Positions 28,938-41,200 of a DNA stretch of 64,000 bases are shown here, in pieces; the first letter of the stretch is position 1, and every line of letters starts with the position of its first letter. The notes under the pieces are model-generated. The model was not told where the DNA came from and made no database searches. It saw nothing but the letters and a program-made list of their open reading frames with translations. The stretch is from Lineus longissimus (lineage: Eukaryota; Nemertea; Pilidiophora; Heteronemertea; Lineidae). The stretch is taken from assembly GCF_910592395.1 (NCBI RefSeq), contig NC_088326.1, positions 625,001 through 689,000 of the forward strand. The letters are read 5' to 3'. A program made the position numbers and the translations under genes.

Positions 28938-29870
28938 TTTGACGCTTCGATCGCCGAGAAATTAGGGAAAATCAGTGGGAAATATTCCTTTTTGTAAAAT
29001 CCTCTTGTTTATTTCGCGCCACGGCGGGATCACGTGTCAGACAGACATTTAAATCACGTGACACTCTAATTCATTCTACAAGCGTCGTCAATGGTCAGTA
29101 TCGTAGCAAGTATCACTCAATCTACTGACTCTGCCACAGTTGGTTCTCTAGCTTTTTTCAACAATTTCAATTGGTCTATATAAAATTCGAAATAGGACCG
29201 AAGACCGGGAGATTGACAAATTTACCAATTTGTAATTTTATGACATCCGATGGAATAGGCTTAAAAACATTGATATCACTGATTGTCCTAATTGGTTTTT
29301 TACATTAATATTTAGTTCTAAATTTACCACCAGGTAAGAAATGGCGCTAAATTCAAGATGTCTGCGCTCTTAAGAAGCATGATTTCTCTAAAAATTCCAA
29401 TCAAAATCAAATGTTGACATGATTAACGTGGTTATTTTGAATTCACATGCATTTATATGGAATTTAGATGGTAATTTCCTGTCAAAGTTATTAATAAAGA
29501 ATGTCTACAGCTCTCAAATAACTCGTATTTTATGGTTGAACTTCACTTTTTGACAACCAACTTGCCAAGATGCAGTTCCTTTTCTTAACGATAGATGGCG
29601 GACACTAGTGTTTAGTTGGATGTGCCTTTGTCCTTCGAAGTTGTGACTGTACCATTGCCGTCTGATTTGTTATGTTAGTATCAGACAGCAGATATTGAGT
29701 AATTCTTTCTCTCTAAAGATGGATTTCACTAATGCCCAATGTGTTTGGCCTCCTTGATACAGACTATAGACCACTTATCCACTAGCTGTGATGTGTGATG
29801 AGGCGAAGACAGTTTTTGTTTCATTGAAATGATCAGTTACTCAATAATAGCTTTGTATCCTTAATTTCAG
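28938..29870. other. Divergent promoter region of MCM3 and TSEN34
   Basis: The gap holds an E2F-type site, two CACGTG E-boxes and, presumably, the missing first exon of TSEN34. A strong donor (CCAGGTAAGA) near 29330 could belong to a 5' UTR exon of TSEN34. I found no ATG-started frame that joins cleanly to 29871. Confidence 0.5.
29012..29019. promoter_or_regulatory. E2F-type site TTTCGCGC upstream of MCM3
   Basis: TTTCGCGC matches the E2F consensus TTTSSCGC and lies 75 bp upstream of the MCM3 start codon. Known MCM genes are driven by E2F at the G1/S boundary, so this is a plausible control site. CACGTG boxes lie nearby at 29031-29036 and 29055-29060. Confidence 0.65.
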
Positions 29871-31872
29871 ATGCATGCAAGGTCCGGGAAGAATGTCGTA
29901 TTGTTGGGAGCCTGGTGGGATGTCTCCCAAGAGCGCCATCGCAAAATGTCCAGCTTGGATTGCCAATGCAGCTCTTGCCCGAAGAAGCCACACTTATGTT
30001 TGAAAAAGGCAAGTGCTAGTTATGTCCACACTGATGCCCTTTTGTCCGGGTTTGAAAATTTCATCACCATTCAATACCATCACCAAAAGATGAAGGTCTC
30101 TGAAAGAAACTATTTTGAGGAACATTATCTAAACTCCATTCTTTTTAGCTTGATGATCTAACTGCGATTTGGCCACTCATTGCACTTGTTTCGTGCTCCC
30201 CAGCCTGCATGTAAACAAGACATTAAGTGATGAGGCCAAACCTGAATTCTATTGTCCTTCAACACCTAGGGTTTGCCACTCCAGTTGAAGAATGTGACAT
30301 CAAGGAAAAGCCGTCCAAGGAACAAGTGAAACAGTACGAGAACTTCATGATTCAACATTATGAGGAGCAGGTATTTGGTTTTGTGTCGTCAGCTCCTTCA
30401 ATGTTAGATATGCTGGCATCTCATATGCTGGCTAATGTAGATATGGCACGTCAGCCTGTTAATGTTATCAAGTCTCTTTAGGCTAGGTTGGCTATCGATC
30501 ACTAAAAAGAAGAAAACAACAAGGTTGGTTTGACCTGACTGCATCAGATACTTAGTTTTTTGGACATCACGATTAGAGATGTAGCTCTCAGTCCCTGTCC
30601 TCCAGATGTTGATCTGTGTGTCCTGATCCTCCAACCAGTTTGCCCTGGACGCCAATCCGGTATGCACTTCAAGACCCAGAAAGGCATCCAACCTGATATT
30701 CATAGCTTGTATACTTGTACGAAAGTCTTATGATGATATCTGTGTCTTAAATCATTTCAGGCTGAAATTTGTAAGGTGGAACGACGTGAAGAAATGGTTG
30801 CCTTGAAAGAGAAAATAATCGAAGGCAAAATGAAGAAGAGAAATAAGATGCTAGAACAGAGGAAGGCAGCAGGTCTGTAAATTAGTGACATCACAACATA
30901 CTTGAACACAGAGTTATCATCAGTGGAAGAAATAGTATTTCATTTAGCTTGCACTGTTTTAAACTGAGTTGGTGTCTTAAAATTACAAATATCTCCCTTA
31001 CGTTTTTCTTTTTTCTATCAGGAGAAGAAGTTGATGATGCTGAATTTGAGGAGAAGATTGATTTTGATGTCAACACTATCAGGATTGACACCATACCGAA
31101 GTCAAGCATGCTGGTCCAGACATTCATTGGTATGTAGTTCATTATGCCAGGAAAAGTTCACTTCTATATTTTCTGATATATTACCGATATTTTTTCATAA
31201 AGCTCAAGTGGTTACTGCTAATGCATTACTTTCCATTCTATCTTTCAGATAGCCCATGGCCAGACATCATGAAACCAGCTGAGTGGAAATTCCCTCAAAC
31301 GACAGCAGAGAAACACAGATACCAAATCTTCAAGGATTTATGGGAGCAAGGAAATTATTTGACATCTGGGAGTAAATTTGGCGGCGATTTTCTTGTTTAT
31401 CCAGGTTAGCAAATATCGAGTTAATCTTCCATTATTTTCAAATAAAACTGTATTATCGGCCACATGTGGAATATTGAGATTGTGCCTGTCTTCTTCAAAG
31501 TGATAACAACAGCCCTAGTCAAAACATTTGCTGGTATCATCATCATAGTCATTTGTACACGACCATCCAGCTGAACCTAGATCAGTGTGTTCCTAATATT
31601 GCATGTGAAAATCTCACAACATGGGAGGCAAGTTGGGTAATATCACAGATAGTTCCTTCAAGCACAGCCTGTTTATACTTTCAGGCGACCCCCATCTCTT
31701 CCACTCATTCTACATCGCAGTGTGCATGCCGTATCAGGAGGAGTTCTGTGCACTTGATCTCATCAGCAAAGGACGTCTCGGAGCAAATGTGAAAAAGACG
31801 GTGGCACTATGCTGCGTGGATAATGACTGCATAGTGAAATATACGTCTCTGCAGTGGACAGGCATGAGGTGA
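29871..31872 (+). CDS. TSEN34: tRNA-splicing endonuclease catalytic subunit TSEN34 (5' end missing)
   Basis: Six exons encode about 267 residues up to the stop: 29871-30008, 30270-30370, 30761-30872, 31022-31129, 31249-31404 and 31685-31872. TSEN34 cuts the 3' splice site of intron-containing pre-tRNAs as part of the TSEN2/15/34/54 complex. The N-terminal part has RIVGSLVGCLPRAPSQNVQL and GLPMQLLPEEA, typical of the family. A charged coiled-coil-like linker follows. The nuclease fold carries KFGGDFLVYPGDPHLFHSFY and RLGANVKKTVALC, retaining the Tyr, His (eight residues later) and Lys expected of the catalytic triad. The first intron uses a GC donor (AAAAAG/GCAAGT); this alone keeps the frame into GFATPVEEC. 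The first coding exon, expected to encode about 20 residues, was not located. The gene is head-to-head with MCM3. Confidence 0.9.
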
Positions 31873-33780
31873 TGGAAATGACATCTGATAGGTGTCCCTT
31901 CATGTCCTTGAAATCCTGAATCTGACTGCAACTGTGACTGACGTATGACTGTGTGTACGGGCGGAGGGTGTGGAGGCAATAACGCTGGAAGTTCAGTATG
32001 CTCAGCGAAGCATAGTACACCTCAAGTCAAGGATGTACGAGTCCATTTATGAGGTACAAAAGTTCTGTGGTTGATTCTGTGGACAGATATCTAAAATTAC
32101 TATCAAAGATGGAACAAGCCACAAATTTACTAGAACAAATTTATTAACATGTTTTATCATTGAGTGCATTTCACACAAGAAACCGTTTTTCGTTGAATAT
32201 CTACAAATAAAATCTTGCAGTATGAAATGTGCCAAATGTTGTTACACATTTTCTGAACAGAATTAAAGGGGGACTATAGGCAGGGACCTGGGAGCCAACT
32301 TTGGGGTCTTCAGGTGACATATTTGATTAAGCGATTTGTGCAACTTTAAATAGTTTTGATATATTGTGAGATAGAAGAGACCCTGACGGCAATTTTCCGT
32401 AACATAATCTGACCTCCCTGGCTTCTGTCTGTAGTCTCCCTTTAAGAGCAAGGTCAATCCCTGAAATTGATTTCCTAGTTGTGGGCTGGAAATGCTAGTA
32501 CACAATCCTCCACAGAGGTGGCACCACTTGAAAGGCCATCCAATATTCAACAACTCGCCCACTTGCGGGAGAGGAAAGTGTTCGTGCATTCCCAGCAGGT
32601 AATTTTGTAAAAAAATGTGCAAACAGGCCTGGCATTTCACACTTTCACTTCTTTTTTAACACTAAAATTACAACAAAAAGTTGCCAAGCAGATTCAAGTC
32701 GAACTTTGGATATCAAAGACCCAGTCCTGCCATTACATGTCCTATCAATAATTCATAATTGAGAATATTTTATTACTACTGTTGTACTATTCAAAGTGAG
32801 CTAACTATATGGTAGGACTGAGCCTTTAAGATGGCACTACAAACAATGAATTTCCCATAAATGCAAGTTTGCTCAGAAACTGATAATCATTGCCCCCTAG
32901 TGGCCAGGCCTAAAACTTTCAACAAACAAGGCACAGCAAAAACACGATGTTACAGTTGGCTACTTCATTCCATGTGGATTGGGACTTCATTCCCACAAAT
33001 AAACTGACCCTAACGCTTCCTATGGCTCTCTCACTGAGCCAATAGACTGAGAATAGGGAATAAGTAATTTAGCTGTGACTTGGGAATCAGGAAAATGGAA
33101 TAGTAGCCAACTTTAGGCTGGTCATCAAGACATGAAAGTTAAAGTTGACCAGCAGTCTGTTAAATTTCACACACTGCTGGTACAAGGTGGTTCATTTCTT
33201 GACATGGACAAGCATTTTGAAGTCAATCATCAAAAGAGGTGCCCCCTGGAGGGCAAATATCAAACCAAGGGTGCAAAGCAAGTATGGTGTTCTTTTAGCA
33301 AAGATTAAGTCAAAGCCTAGTAAAACTTGCTGGTGTGACAACACTATGGATACATAATAAATAAACGAGAAAAGTTTTATATCACATTATGATAATATGT
33401 TTCAGTTGATATGCACAGCGAGAGAAGTTATAGTGAGAACAAATAGAGAATTTATCTCTCCTTGGTTATAGGCAAAAAATCAAAATGTGCTTATTTCAGA
33501 AAATTGAACAACACTGCCAAAACTCAATTGTCTGATGTTCTCAATAGCCTAAGAAACTCCTAGAAACTCCTAGAAACCAATCAGATGTTACCGAGATCAC
33601 TAAAAAACAACAAGAAAACGTACAGTATATATAGCTAACAAAGAAGACATCTGCCTAGCACACAGAGAGGCAGTCTAAAAATTCATCGAAACTTCCCCCC
33701 TATTTCATCTAATCATCTAATGGAATTCAGTGGCCGAGACCGGAAACTATAGGTCCCAAGAAACAAAATTTTCCCTAGTA
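31873..33780. other. TSEN34 3' region
   Basis: This is convergent intergenic sequence between TSEN34 and the minus-strand MBOAT gene. AATAAA at 32206-32211 is the likely TSEN34 polyadenylation signal. No coding sequence is seen. A short decamer repeat (AGAAACTCCT, about 2.5 copies) lies near 33550-33578. Confidence 0.5.
32206..32211 (+). other. Polyadenylation signal AATAAA
   Basis: A canonical hexamer 334 bp downstream of the TSEN34 stop codon. Confidence 0.5.
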
Positions 33781-33902
33781 CAGTGGAACCTCTCTATAAA
33801 GGACACCCTTGGGACTGACAAGTGCTGTCCTTAATAGAGAGGTGTCCTGATTAGAGAGGACAAATTGAATAGAAACAACCAATTTGGGACCAAACCTAGT
33901 GT
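33781..33902 (+). mobile_element. Pogo-like MITE, 3'-truncated (copy C)
   Basis: It starts after TA with CAGTGGAACCTCTCTATAAA and follows the family through CAATTTGGGACCAAACCTAG, then diverges. The 3' terminal inverted repeat is missing. It lies between TSEN34 and the minus-strand MBOAT gene. Confidence 0.7.
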
Positions 33903-35064
33903 TATCTGCATTCGGCGCAAGACAAGGTTTGCAGCCAAATAGGGAGGAACTTATTGTGGGAGAAAGTCTCGGCACAAAAAACAAATTATGATAAACAAAT
34001 TCATAAATTTATCCACTCGATTATCCGACACTAACAAAGACAATAGAATATGAAAAATCTAACATTTAGCATTTTCTATGCAACACACAGCAAACACTTG
34101 AAGGTCAGGTAGCCTGTGTTAGAAATAGGCCGGTCCACTTTTAGTTTCAACCGGTATCCCACAGTAACAAACGGACTGAATGATTTAAAATGAGCAAATT
34201 AGCCTGTTTCGGGTTTGTGAACATTTCACGGTTTACTGTCAACATAAACAAGCATTGTGCATCTATCGCTTACTCAATTAACTTACTGCAAAATCTGTCA
34301 GGAGACATCACAACTTCTTAGATGGCTACATCCAGATGTGATGAAGCCATCTAGAAGACCACTACAACTACTGACCTATTTTACACTACTTCTGACCTGT
34401 GATAAGCCTAGGATCATTTGTAGGTCCTCCCACGATCTCCTAGGAAGAATAAGAAGGCACAGAAGTCACAATATTGTTGTGAAAGTTGACGAAGAATATC
34501 AAATAACTCAATGAAGCAATGGTGGGATTCGTTTCGGAAGGGTAGGCCATCTTAATCAACCCTACACAGGTTGGTTAAAATTTATAATCCACAATTAGAA
34601 ATAACATAGTTTGAAGGCATTCAACTATAAATCTATTGAACAGTGGCACTTATTTCGTCAGTTGATGACCATTTTGGGACCATGATCCAGGATTGTAAAC
34701 CTGTTTTGCAGGTTCGTAACAATATTGGCCGACACCACCCGAATAAAAACCTTACATCACATAACATGAGTATTTAAATGCATCTCTAGAAAGTGATTCA
34801 CAAAATGTCTATGTACAATATGGGTTACAACATGTGTGAATGTAAATTACAGCAACATTTTGATCATTTTGAACAGAATTTCAGAAAATGTCGTCTGAAT
34901 TAAACCTTCAGCTCAACTGGTAGAATCATTCACTAATTGTCTACGACAAGTCTGCCATTCAAACCTGACCAAAATATTCTAAAATGTGCGAGGCATTAAT
35001 CAAACTTGGGTGAAAAATACCCAATTTATAGTACCCTTAGTTCCAGGTTCAGGTGTTTGAAGAC
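33903..35064. other. Intergenic sequence, no gene seen
   Basis: No supported exon. At about 34611-34665 there is a block (AAATCTATTGAACAGTGGCA, then CTTATTTCGTCAGTT) whose inverted copy lies at about 43357-43412, in intron 1 of the plus-strand MBOAT gene. Confidence 0.5.
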
Positions 35065-35216
35065 AGTGCATTCAACACACACTGTGCACTGAGTTGCACA
35101 AGTACTTCCAGTAGTGCATTCAACACACACTCAAGACACTGCACACAGTAGCACTAGTGCTTCCAACAGTGCATTGAATGCACACAATGCACAGAGTAGC
35201 ACTAGTGCTTCCGGCC
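35065..35216. repeat. Tandem repeat, three units of 48-55 bp
   Basis: Units begin AGTGCATTCAACACACAC at 35065 and 35113, and AGTGCATTGAATGCACACAA at 35168. They end in a CTTCC block. The array is just downstream of the minus-strand MBOAT stop at 35297, in its probable 3' UTR, and encodes an artificial Ser/Thr/His-rich frame. Confidence 0.7.
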
Positions 35217-35296
35217 AACCTAACTGTAACAACAATGGAACCTATCACTGCCAGATTATAAACTGTTCAAAAGTCCTGAGCATTGTTTCAAAATGG

Positions 35297-38200
35297 TTAG
35301 TCCGTTTTTTTATTCGATTCTACAGTCCCTGTCGAGTCTTCCAGAGCTGTATTGCCCCCGTTTACCTTCGGGCCATTTGCCACCTCTGTTGGGTCTTTCT
35401 TTTCTCGCCTCGGTGATCTAGGTGTAGGATATATTAACACTAGGATTGTAGCAATGTGAAGAAACCAGTACATATTACTGAAAAACAAATTGGAAAATGA
35501 TGTCAGCACTTTGCGGAAAACAACAACACTGATGACCACATTTTATATCAACAAGTAAATTTGTGACCCGTCACAGCAAAACCAGGCGCATGTCGCACAG
35601 AAGATGAGCCAAAGTGACACCAGGAGATAATGGAAGAAATTGATGTGCTCATATTTCACAAAAGGCAGACAATAGAGAATTGATCAAACAGTCCGTCTCA
35701 ACCTGCCAAGCTCAGAGCGACATGCGCCTGGTTTTGCTGTGACAGGTCACATTTCTTCTCTTCTGTGGTTAGGTCTTCTGATATAACGGGACGAGCTGGA
35801 GTGCCTTTGTAGAAACCCATCTTGGAGAGCGTATAAGGCAAGTTCTAACTTAACTTAACGAAGGCCTGGTCCCTCAAAATCCACGTAGCAAATTTCGCCA
35901 TGTCTGAGGAAGCCAGCAGAATTAGCCCAATCAAGGACTCACAATAAGCACTAAACAAAGGCTACTTACTGGAAGAATCGAAGGGAGGGTACAAGTTCTA
36001 AAACGGTGAATGGTACGACAAAATAGGCAAGAGCTAATTGAGCCATAAACCAGGTGGCCACATCGTAACATTGGTGTTTTAGTTTCGAGGTGACGAAGTA
36101 TGGTCGCACTGTCCGCCGCACCTGAAAATATCAAAATAGAAAATGATGAGGAAAATGAATACGGTGCAAAACAAACATCACCCTGATTATAAAACTGTTG
36201 TGCCCCCATCCATTCTGACATCATTTTGAAACAATCTTGCAACTATCACTCATTTGTTGGCAAAGATACTACAGACAAGTTAGAATCAAAGAATACGACA
36301 CGACCGTGCCTCCGATTCAATACACAACCAACTTACATTTCTAGCTGCTGTGGTGAACATAGCGCCCCCTATAAACGAGAGGTAGTATCCGGGATAAAAG
36401 CCATGCCAGACGGCACTGAGACCGTATGTAAGGAATGTTCGCCAGTATGGGGCACGTGTATACACACAATATCCGAGCCAATTGGTCGTCTGTATGTTCC
36501 AGTTGGCGATTAACGTGCGGAAGCTTGTCGCAGTCTGCAAATGGAAATTCATATCATTTTTCATGAAAATTCATGTTCAGGGCCCGGTTGATCAAAAGCA
36601 CAAAGGTCACGTTACCCTAACGGTTATGTTAAGTATCCTTAGGAGGTTATCTCTTTCAGTTAATCCTATTAAAATGGTCACGTTAAGACTTAACGTCTCC
36701 GTTAAAACTAACGTTGTTTTGAAAATTACAGTCCACAAGAACTTCCAGGATCAGCATTTCAAACAGAGAATCTTATTCATAGTTGACTACTTACCTCTAA
36801 TTCATAAATATCTACATTTTTCACCAAGTCCCACTTAGCGTCTCCATTCTTGTCGAAGCCATTGAAGCCTATACCTGCCGAGTTGCTGATCGCCTCGCCC
36901 AAACTCCACGCAAAATAATACTTCGCTCTTGAGAAGAATACGGAAAACAAGAGGAAAATAAAACGGATTATAAATCCGTTGTCAGCGATGAAGTCTGCAT
37001 CTGGAAGTAGGAAGAAAGAGAAACAGTGAATTACTTTTGTCTCTAATTGAGGGTCTAGGGGGACACTGGCCGCCACAGACTTGGCAGGTAACCAGTCCCT
37101 GTTCAAGAATAACCTCAACAAGAGTTACACTTTTAAACCATGGTCATTTACTTGAGGAAACAGATAACTTACCTGCATTCTGTTTTTTAGGATACCACTG
37201 TGCTAACGTGAACCATATCGTCAAGTTGATCATGGCGACCATTAATTTATACATCACAGCTTTCTGAATATCAGAACAGAAACAGATATTAAACGAAGGG
37301 GATTATTCACGGAATCTTTCTGTTCTTCTCCCATTGATTTTAACAACTGAACAGGTGTATTTCGTCATCATCTGTTTTGTAGTGACTGAATTCTATTTGT
37401 GCTCTTGGAGAGGTATCAAAGCATTATCATAAAAAGTTGATCATTGATGGGGGACGAGTTCTACCCATTGGTTACAGGGCACCAGATTACAGACACTCCT
37501 TCATCTATCATTACTTGTTAATACTGCCAAATGGCTATCAAAAGGCAGCTACAAGGGGTTAAGATTTATGCTAGATTAAATACCTAAGGTCAGAATCAGT
37601 GTTACTTATCAAAGTCAAGTTGAGTAAAGTACCACCGAGGTCAAACTAGAACGTGATTTCAAAGTTTTCAAACTTTGTCAAAACAAACACACCTTGACCT
37701 TGTGAAAATGAAGACGTTTATCAATATCGTCATCATACAAACAATGAGAGAAAGGAAATGAGTCTGAATCTGGATTGGTTCTCTGCAAATGTTCCTCAGG
37801 TCAGTGATAAGAACACGGTTAGAACCACGGACACACAGAACAAAAATGCTCAATTTCACACTACTTTGATAGCTTACCCCAAGACCACCCTATAGAACAA
37901 ACAAAAAAGCATACATGTAATAAAAACTCTAGGGCAACCTCATGCCTGGCAGGAGCAATGATTATCATTAGGTACCACAAATGTTAAATGTTTTCGCCAA
38001 ACGTAAGGCCCAAGCAAAGTCAAGCACTATTAAGCAAAATGAATTGACTTACATGAAGACACAAGGCTGCATGCAACAAGAATCGATGTCCATAACAATT
38101 CTACCAGAGGAATAACAAGTCCAGAAGACAAATTATTTCAATAACTTACAACTGGGGTTGGCTCCTTGAAGTCCTTTTGCTTTACGTCTTTCTCCTGAAA

Positions 38201-41200
38201 GTAAGACTAAGAGATCTGAAGGATCATTTCTGACGGATGGTAGGAGACAATCAATTGTCATCTCAGAACTGGACACGTTTGTCTACAAGCCCCCTTAGAG
38301 TGATGGACTTGATGTGGTGGACACAGCACTGTGCCAGTGAAGGAGTGCCATCAAGACTCCAGACCACACACTGCTGGACTGCCCGACCTTCTCAGCCCAA
38401 CGACTAAAGACATGACCAGTAGGATCAGAACTGAAGAATGAACCTGTCTGGACTGCCGCCGTTGTGACAGCCATAGAATAGAGAGTTCTGCGTCGAGCTT
38501 GTTTACTTCAGAGGGCTCTGGTTGTGACTTCTAAATGAGCGAGCAGGCGATCTTGGTTCCAAGAGGTCTATTCACTGCCTGCATGTATTCACTCACCTTT
38601 AAAGCTCTATCAAACTGCCTCCCCTCCACAAATTCGACATATTCGTCATAGAAACAGAACGGTCCAATAATTACCCCATGGAAGTAGAACAGATAGCTGA
38701 AGAATTCTAAAGCGCTGGGCGGAGAGCTGAAATGGCGCAGATCATTTTGTTAGTGACAGTGCTGCAAACTTGATTTTGATACAATACTGTGGTTCATCTC
38801 TATTGAATGAACCACCATGAGCTGTGTCGGTGGTTCAGGAGACAAGGAATGCAGGGGAGCCACGGTGGTGTTGTGGCTCGGGTCTCTGACCAGCAGTCAA
38901 GAGGTCCCTGGTTTGATCCTAACTTTCTGGGTGAGTCTCTAGGCTTTTGATGGAAATATGGACGGCCTGATCGAGTTGTACATGATGTGTTGGATTCGTT
39001 GGAACAGAGACACGGCCGAAGATAGCTTTCAGATTGTTAAGACGGCTCCAAACCTTTGGCCAAAGGGCCCCAGGTTCGGGCCGACTTTTAGCACCCGCCT
39101 GGCCTTGATTTTTGTACTGACCTGGACCTTTGTCAAAAACTCAGTACCATATATCTCCACAGAGTGTCCATGCATCATCCTCAACAGATGACGGACTGAT
39201 TACTGATAATACCTTATTGATCGTTTCTTTTGTTCCTCCGTATACTTTGATTTGTCTTTGATCATACCATCATGGATACTGAACGCGAGGGTCGTTAATT
39301 TTTGAGTGGAGATCATCAGCGGTCTGAAAAGATCAAAAGAAATTTAGTTCAGCATAATTTCCATGCATTGTGTGTACACATGTGTCCTACGCCACGCACA
39401 ATTAATGTCAAGACTCACGGCAGCAGCTGTCCCAGATTTGTATTATTATAAACCAACATATGCTTTTTTTCAACAGCTTATAATAATTACTACAGCCAAA
39501 CATCACTTAAGTGACAATATAATCATTGAATTGAGCTAATAGCGAGCAGAGACAGGTGCCAGAGGCCAGAACATTGATATCAAAGTCTGGCGTTTCTCTT
39601 TGTGTTTGTCAATAGTTCCTGGTCAAAGTATGCTGGACTCATAGAGCTTGGTCAATTGGTCTAATTATCACTATCACTATCAGCAAAGGGAAGGCAACCA
39701 TTCAAAATTATCAACAATTCTCCTTCTCTCATTCAATCATAACACTAAGTTCTTCCAGTCATCTTTATCATATCATCATCTAGTTGAACTGAACACTAGA
39801 CGCCGGCAAAGAAATCTTAACCTCAGATGACAGATATTGGTGTCAAGACTTGATTTATTAGATGATATCACATGTTCAAAGTCTCTCAATGAGAGCATCG
39901 TATCAAATTGACTGTAAAACTTTTTATGGTGTTGGACAAGTTTCAAAGTCCCAATGACAGAAAACAATGGTGAAGGTCTCGTGCACTTTTGATGGTTTAT
40001 CATATAAATCGTTGCTACCCTTGAGTTCAGCATTGTGTAAAGCCGTGGTGAAAAAGTGTAAATCAGCAACAGAAAGGGTAGATCCTGGATTTTCTGTTGA
40101 TTAAAGCATGATCCCTGGGTCAAAGTGTAAAATGGCCCCAACGTAGTGTAAACAACAGTTCTGACAATGTGCAACATTTCCCCCAAATGCGTAGCCCATG
40201 AATACTTACCCAGTAACATCTAGTTGCCACACACCATAGTCAAAGATTTGTCGCTCGATGTGCATGACCGACAAATAGAGTATGGAAAACACAAACATTA
40301 ATCTGCAAGGGGAGAGGGAGGTAATTAACTAATGTGACTGCAATTGGCTAATTGGACATGATCATCTTTCAAAAGGTTTCAATTTCCTCAGATTGAGTTG
40401 AGGGGAATGCAGTACAAATGCCTCCTGTCAAGAGCATGATTGTTGAGACTACATGCATGTCTGTACAATGGACATCATAGCAACAGCCAGTTGTCGTAGA
40501 GCCGACCAAAAGCATATGACAATGTGCTGAAATTACAAAGGCCAACACAGGCTTCGAAATTCCAAAGAGCGCTAAGTTACAAACTCAACCTCATGACCAT
40601 TTGTTAATAACCTCTTGATGAGCACTTTCTGAGCGAACCATTTTCGTCACAATTTAAATTCTAGTTGCATTAGATTTAGCCGAAAACAACCTAGTCCTAA
40701 GGTTAACGTCTATTTCTAAAAATAAGCTTTGCGCTATTTCAAGGAACTTACTTATGCATCATGTCAGGAGGAGACAAGCGCATTATCGCATAGCAAACAA
40801 TGGATTGGATAAACATGTGAGCGATTTGGCTGAAAACAGAGAAAACAGTCTTAGTTACCATGGCAACATGCAAAATATTCAGTCGGATCATTGACAGTAG
40901 ATGGCCATGTGAGATTGTAAGTAGGAGATGGCAACAATTGGAGATGTAGAAGAACTATGTCAATAATCTTAAGAATTAATACTTCCAAAGCTGTCAACAG
41001 ACAGAATATCATTGTGAAACGAATCAATTCAGCTGAACTTTGACAGCTAAATTCAAATTGAAATACTTTCTGATGACAGGGCAACACATTTTCAGACCTT
41101 GTTTTTGAAAGATTCCCCCAATTTTCAGTTCTTCAAGTCGATGGGTGCGAGAGATATACATGTTTGTATGAGAATATAACATTTCATTTTCATTCTGTTT

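Noticed and set aside
35114-35416. Ser/Thr/His-rich plus-strand frame of 100 codons
   Set aside because: It spans a tandem repeat and the antisense of the last MBOAT exon.
39776-40219. A 147-codon minus-strand frame
   Set aside because: Most of it is intronic to the minus-strand MBOAT gene; it shows no domain, no splice support and low-complexity drift.
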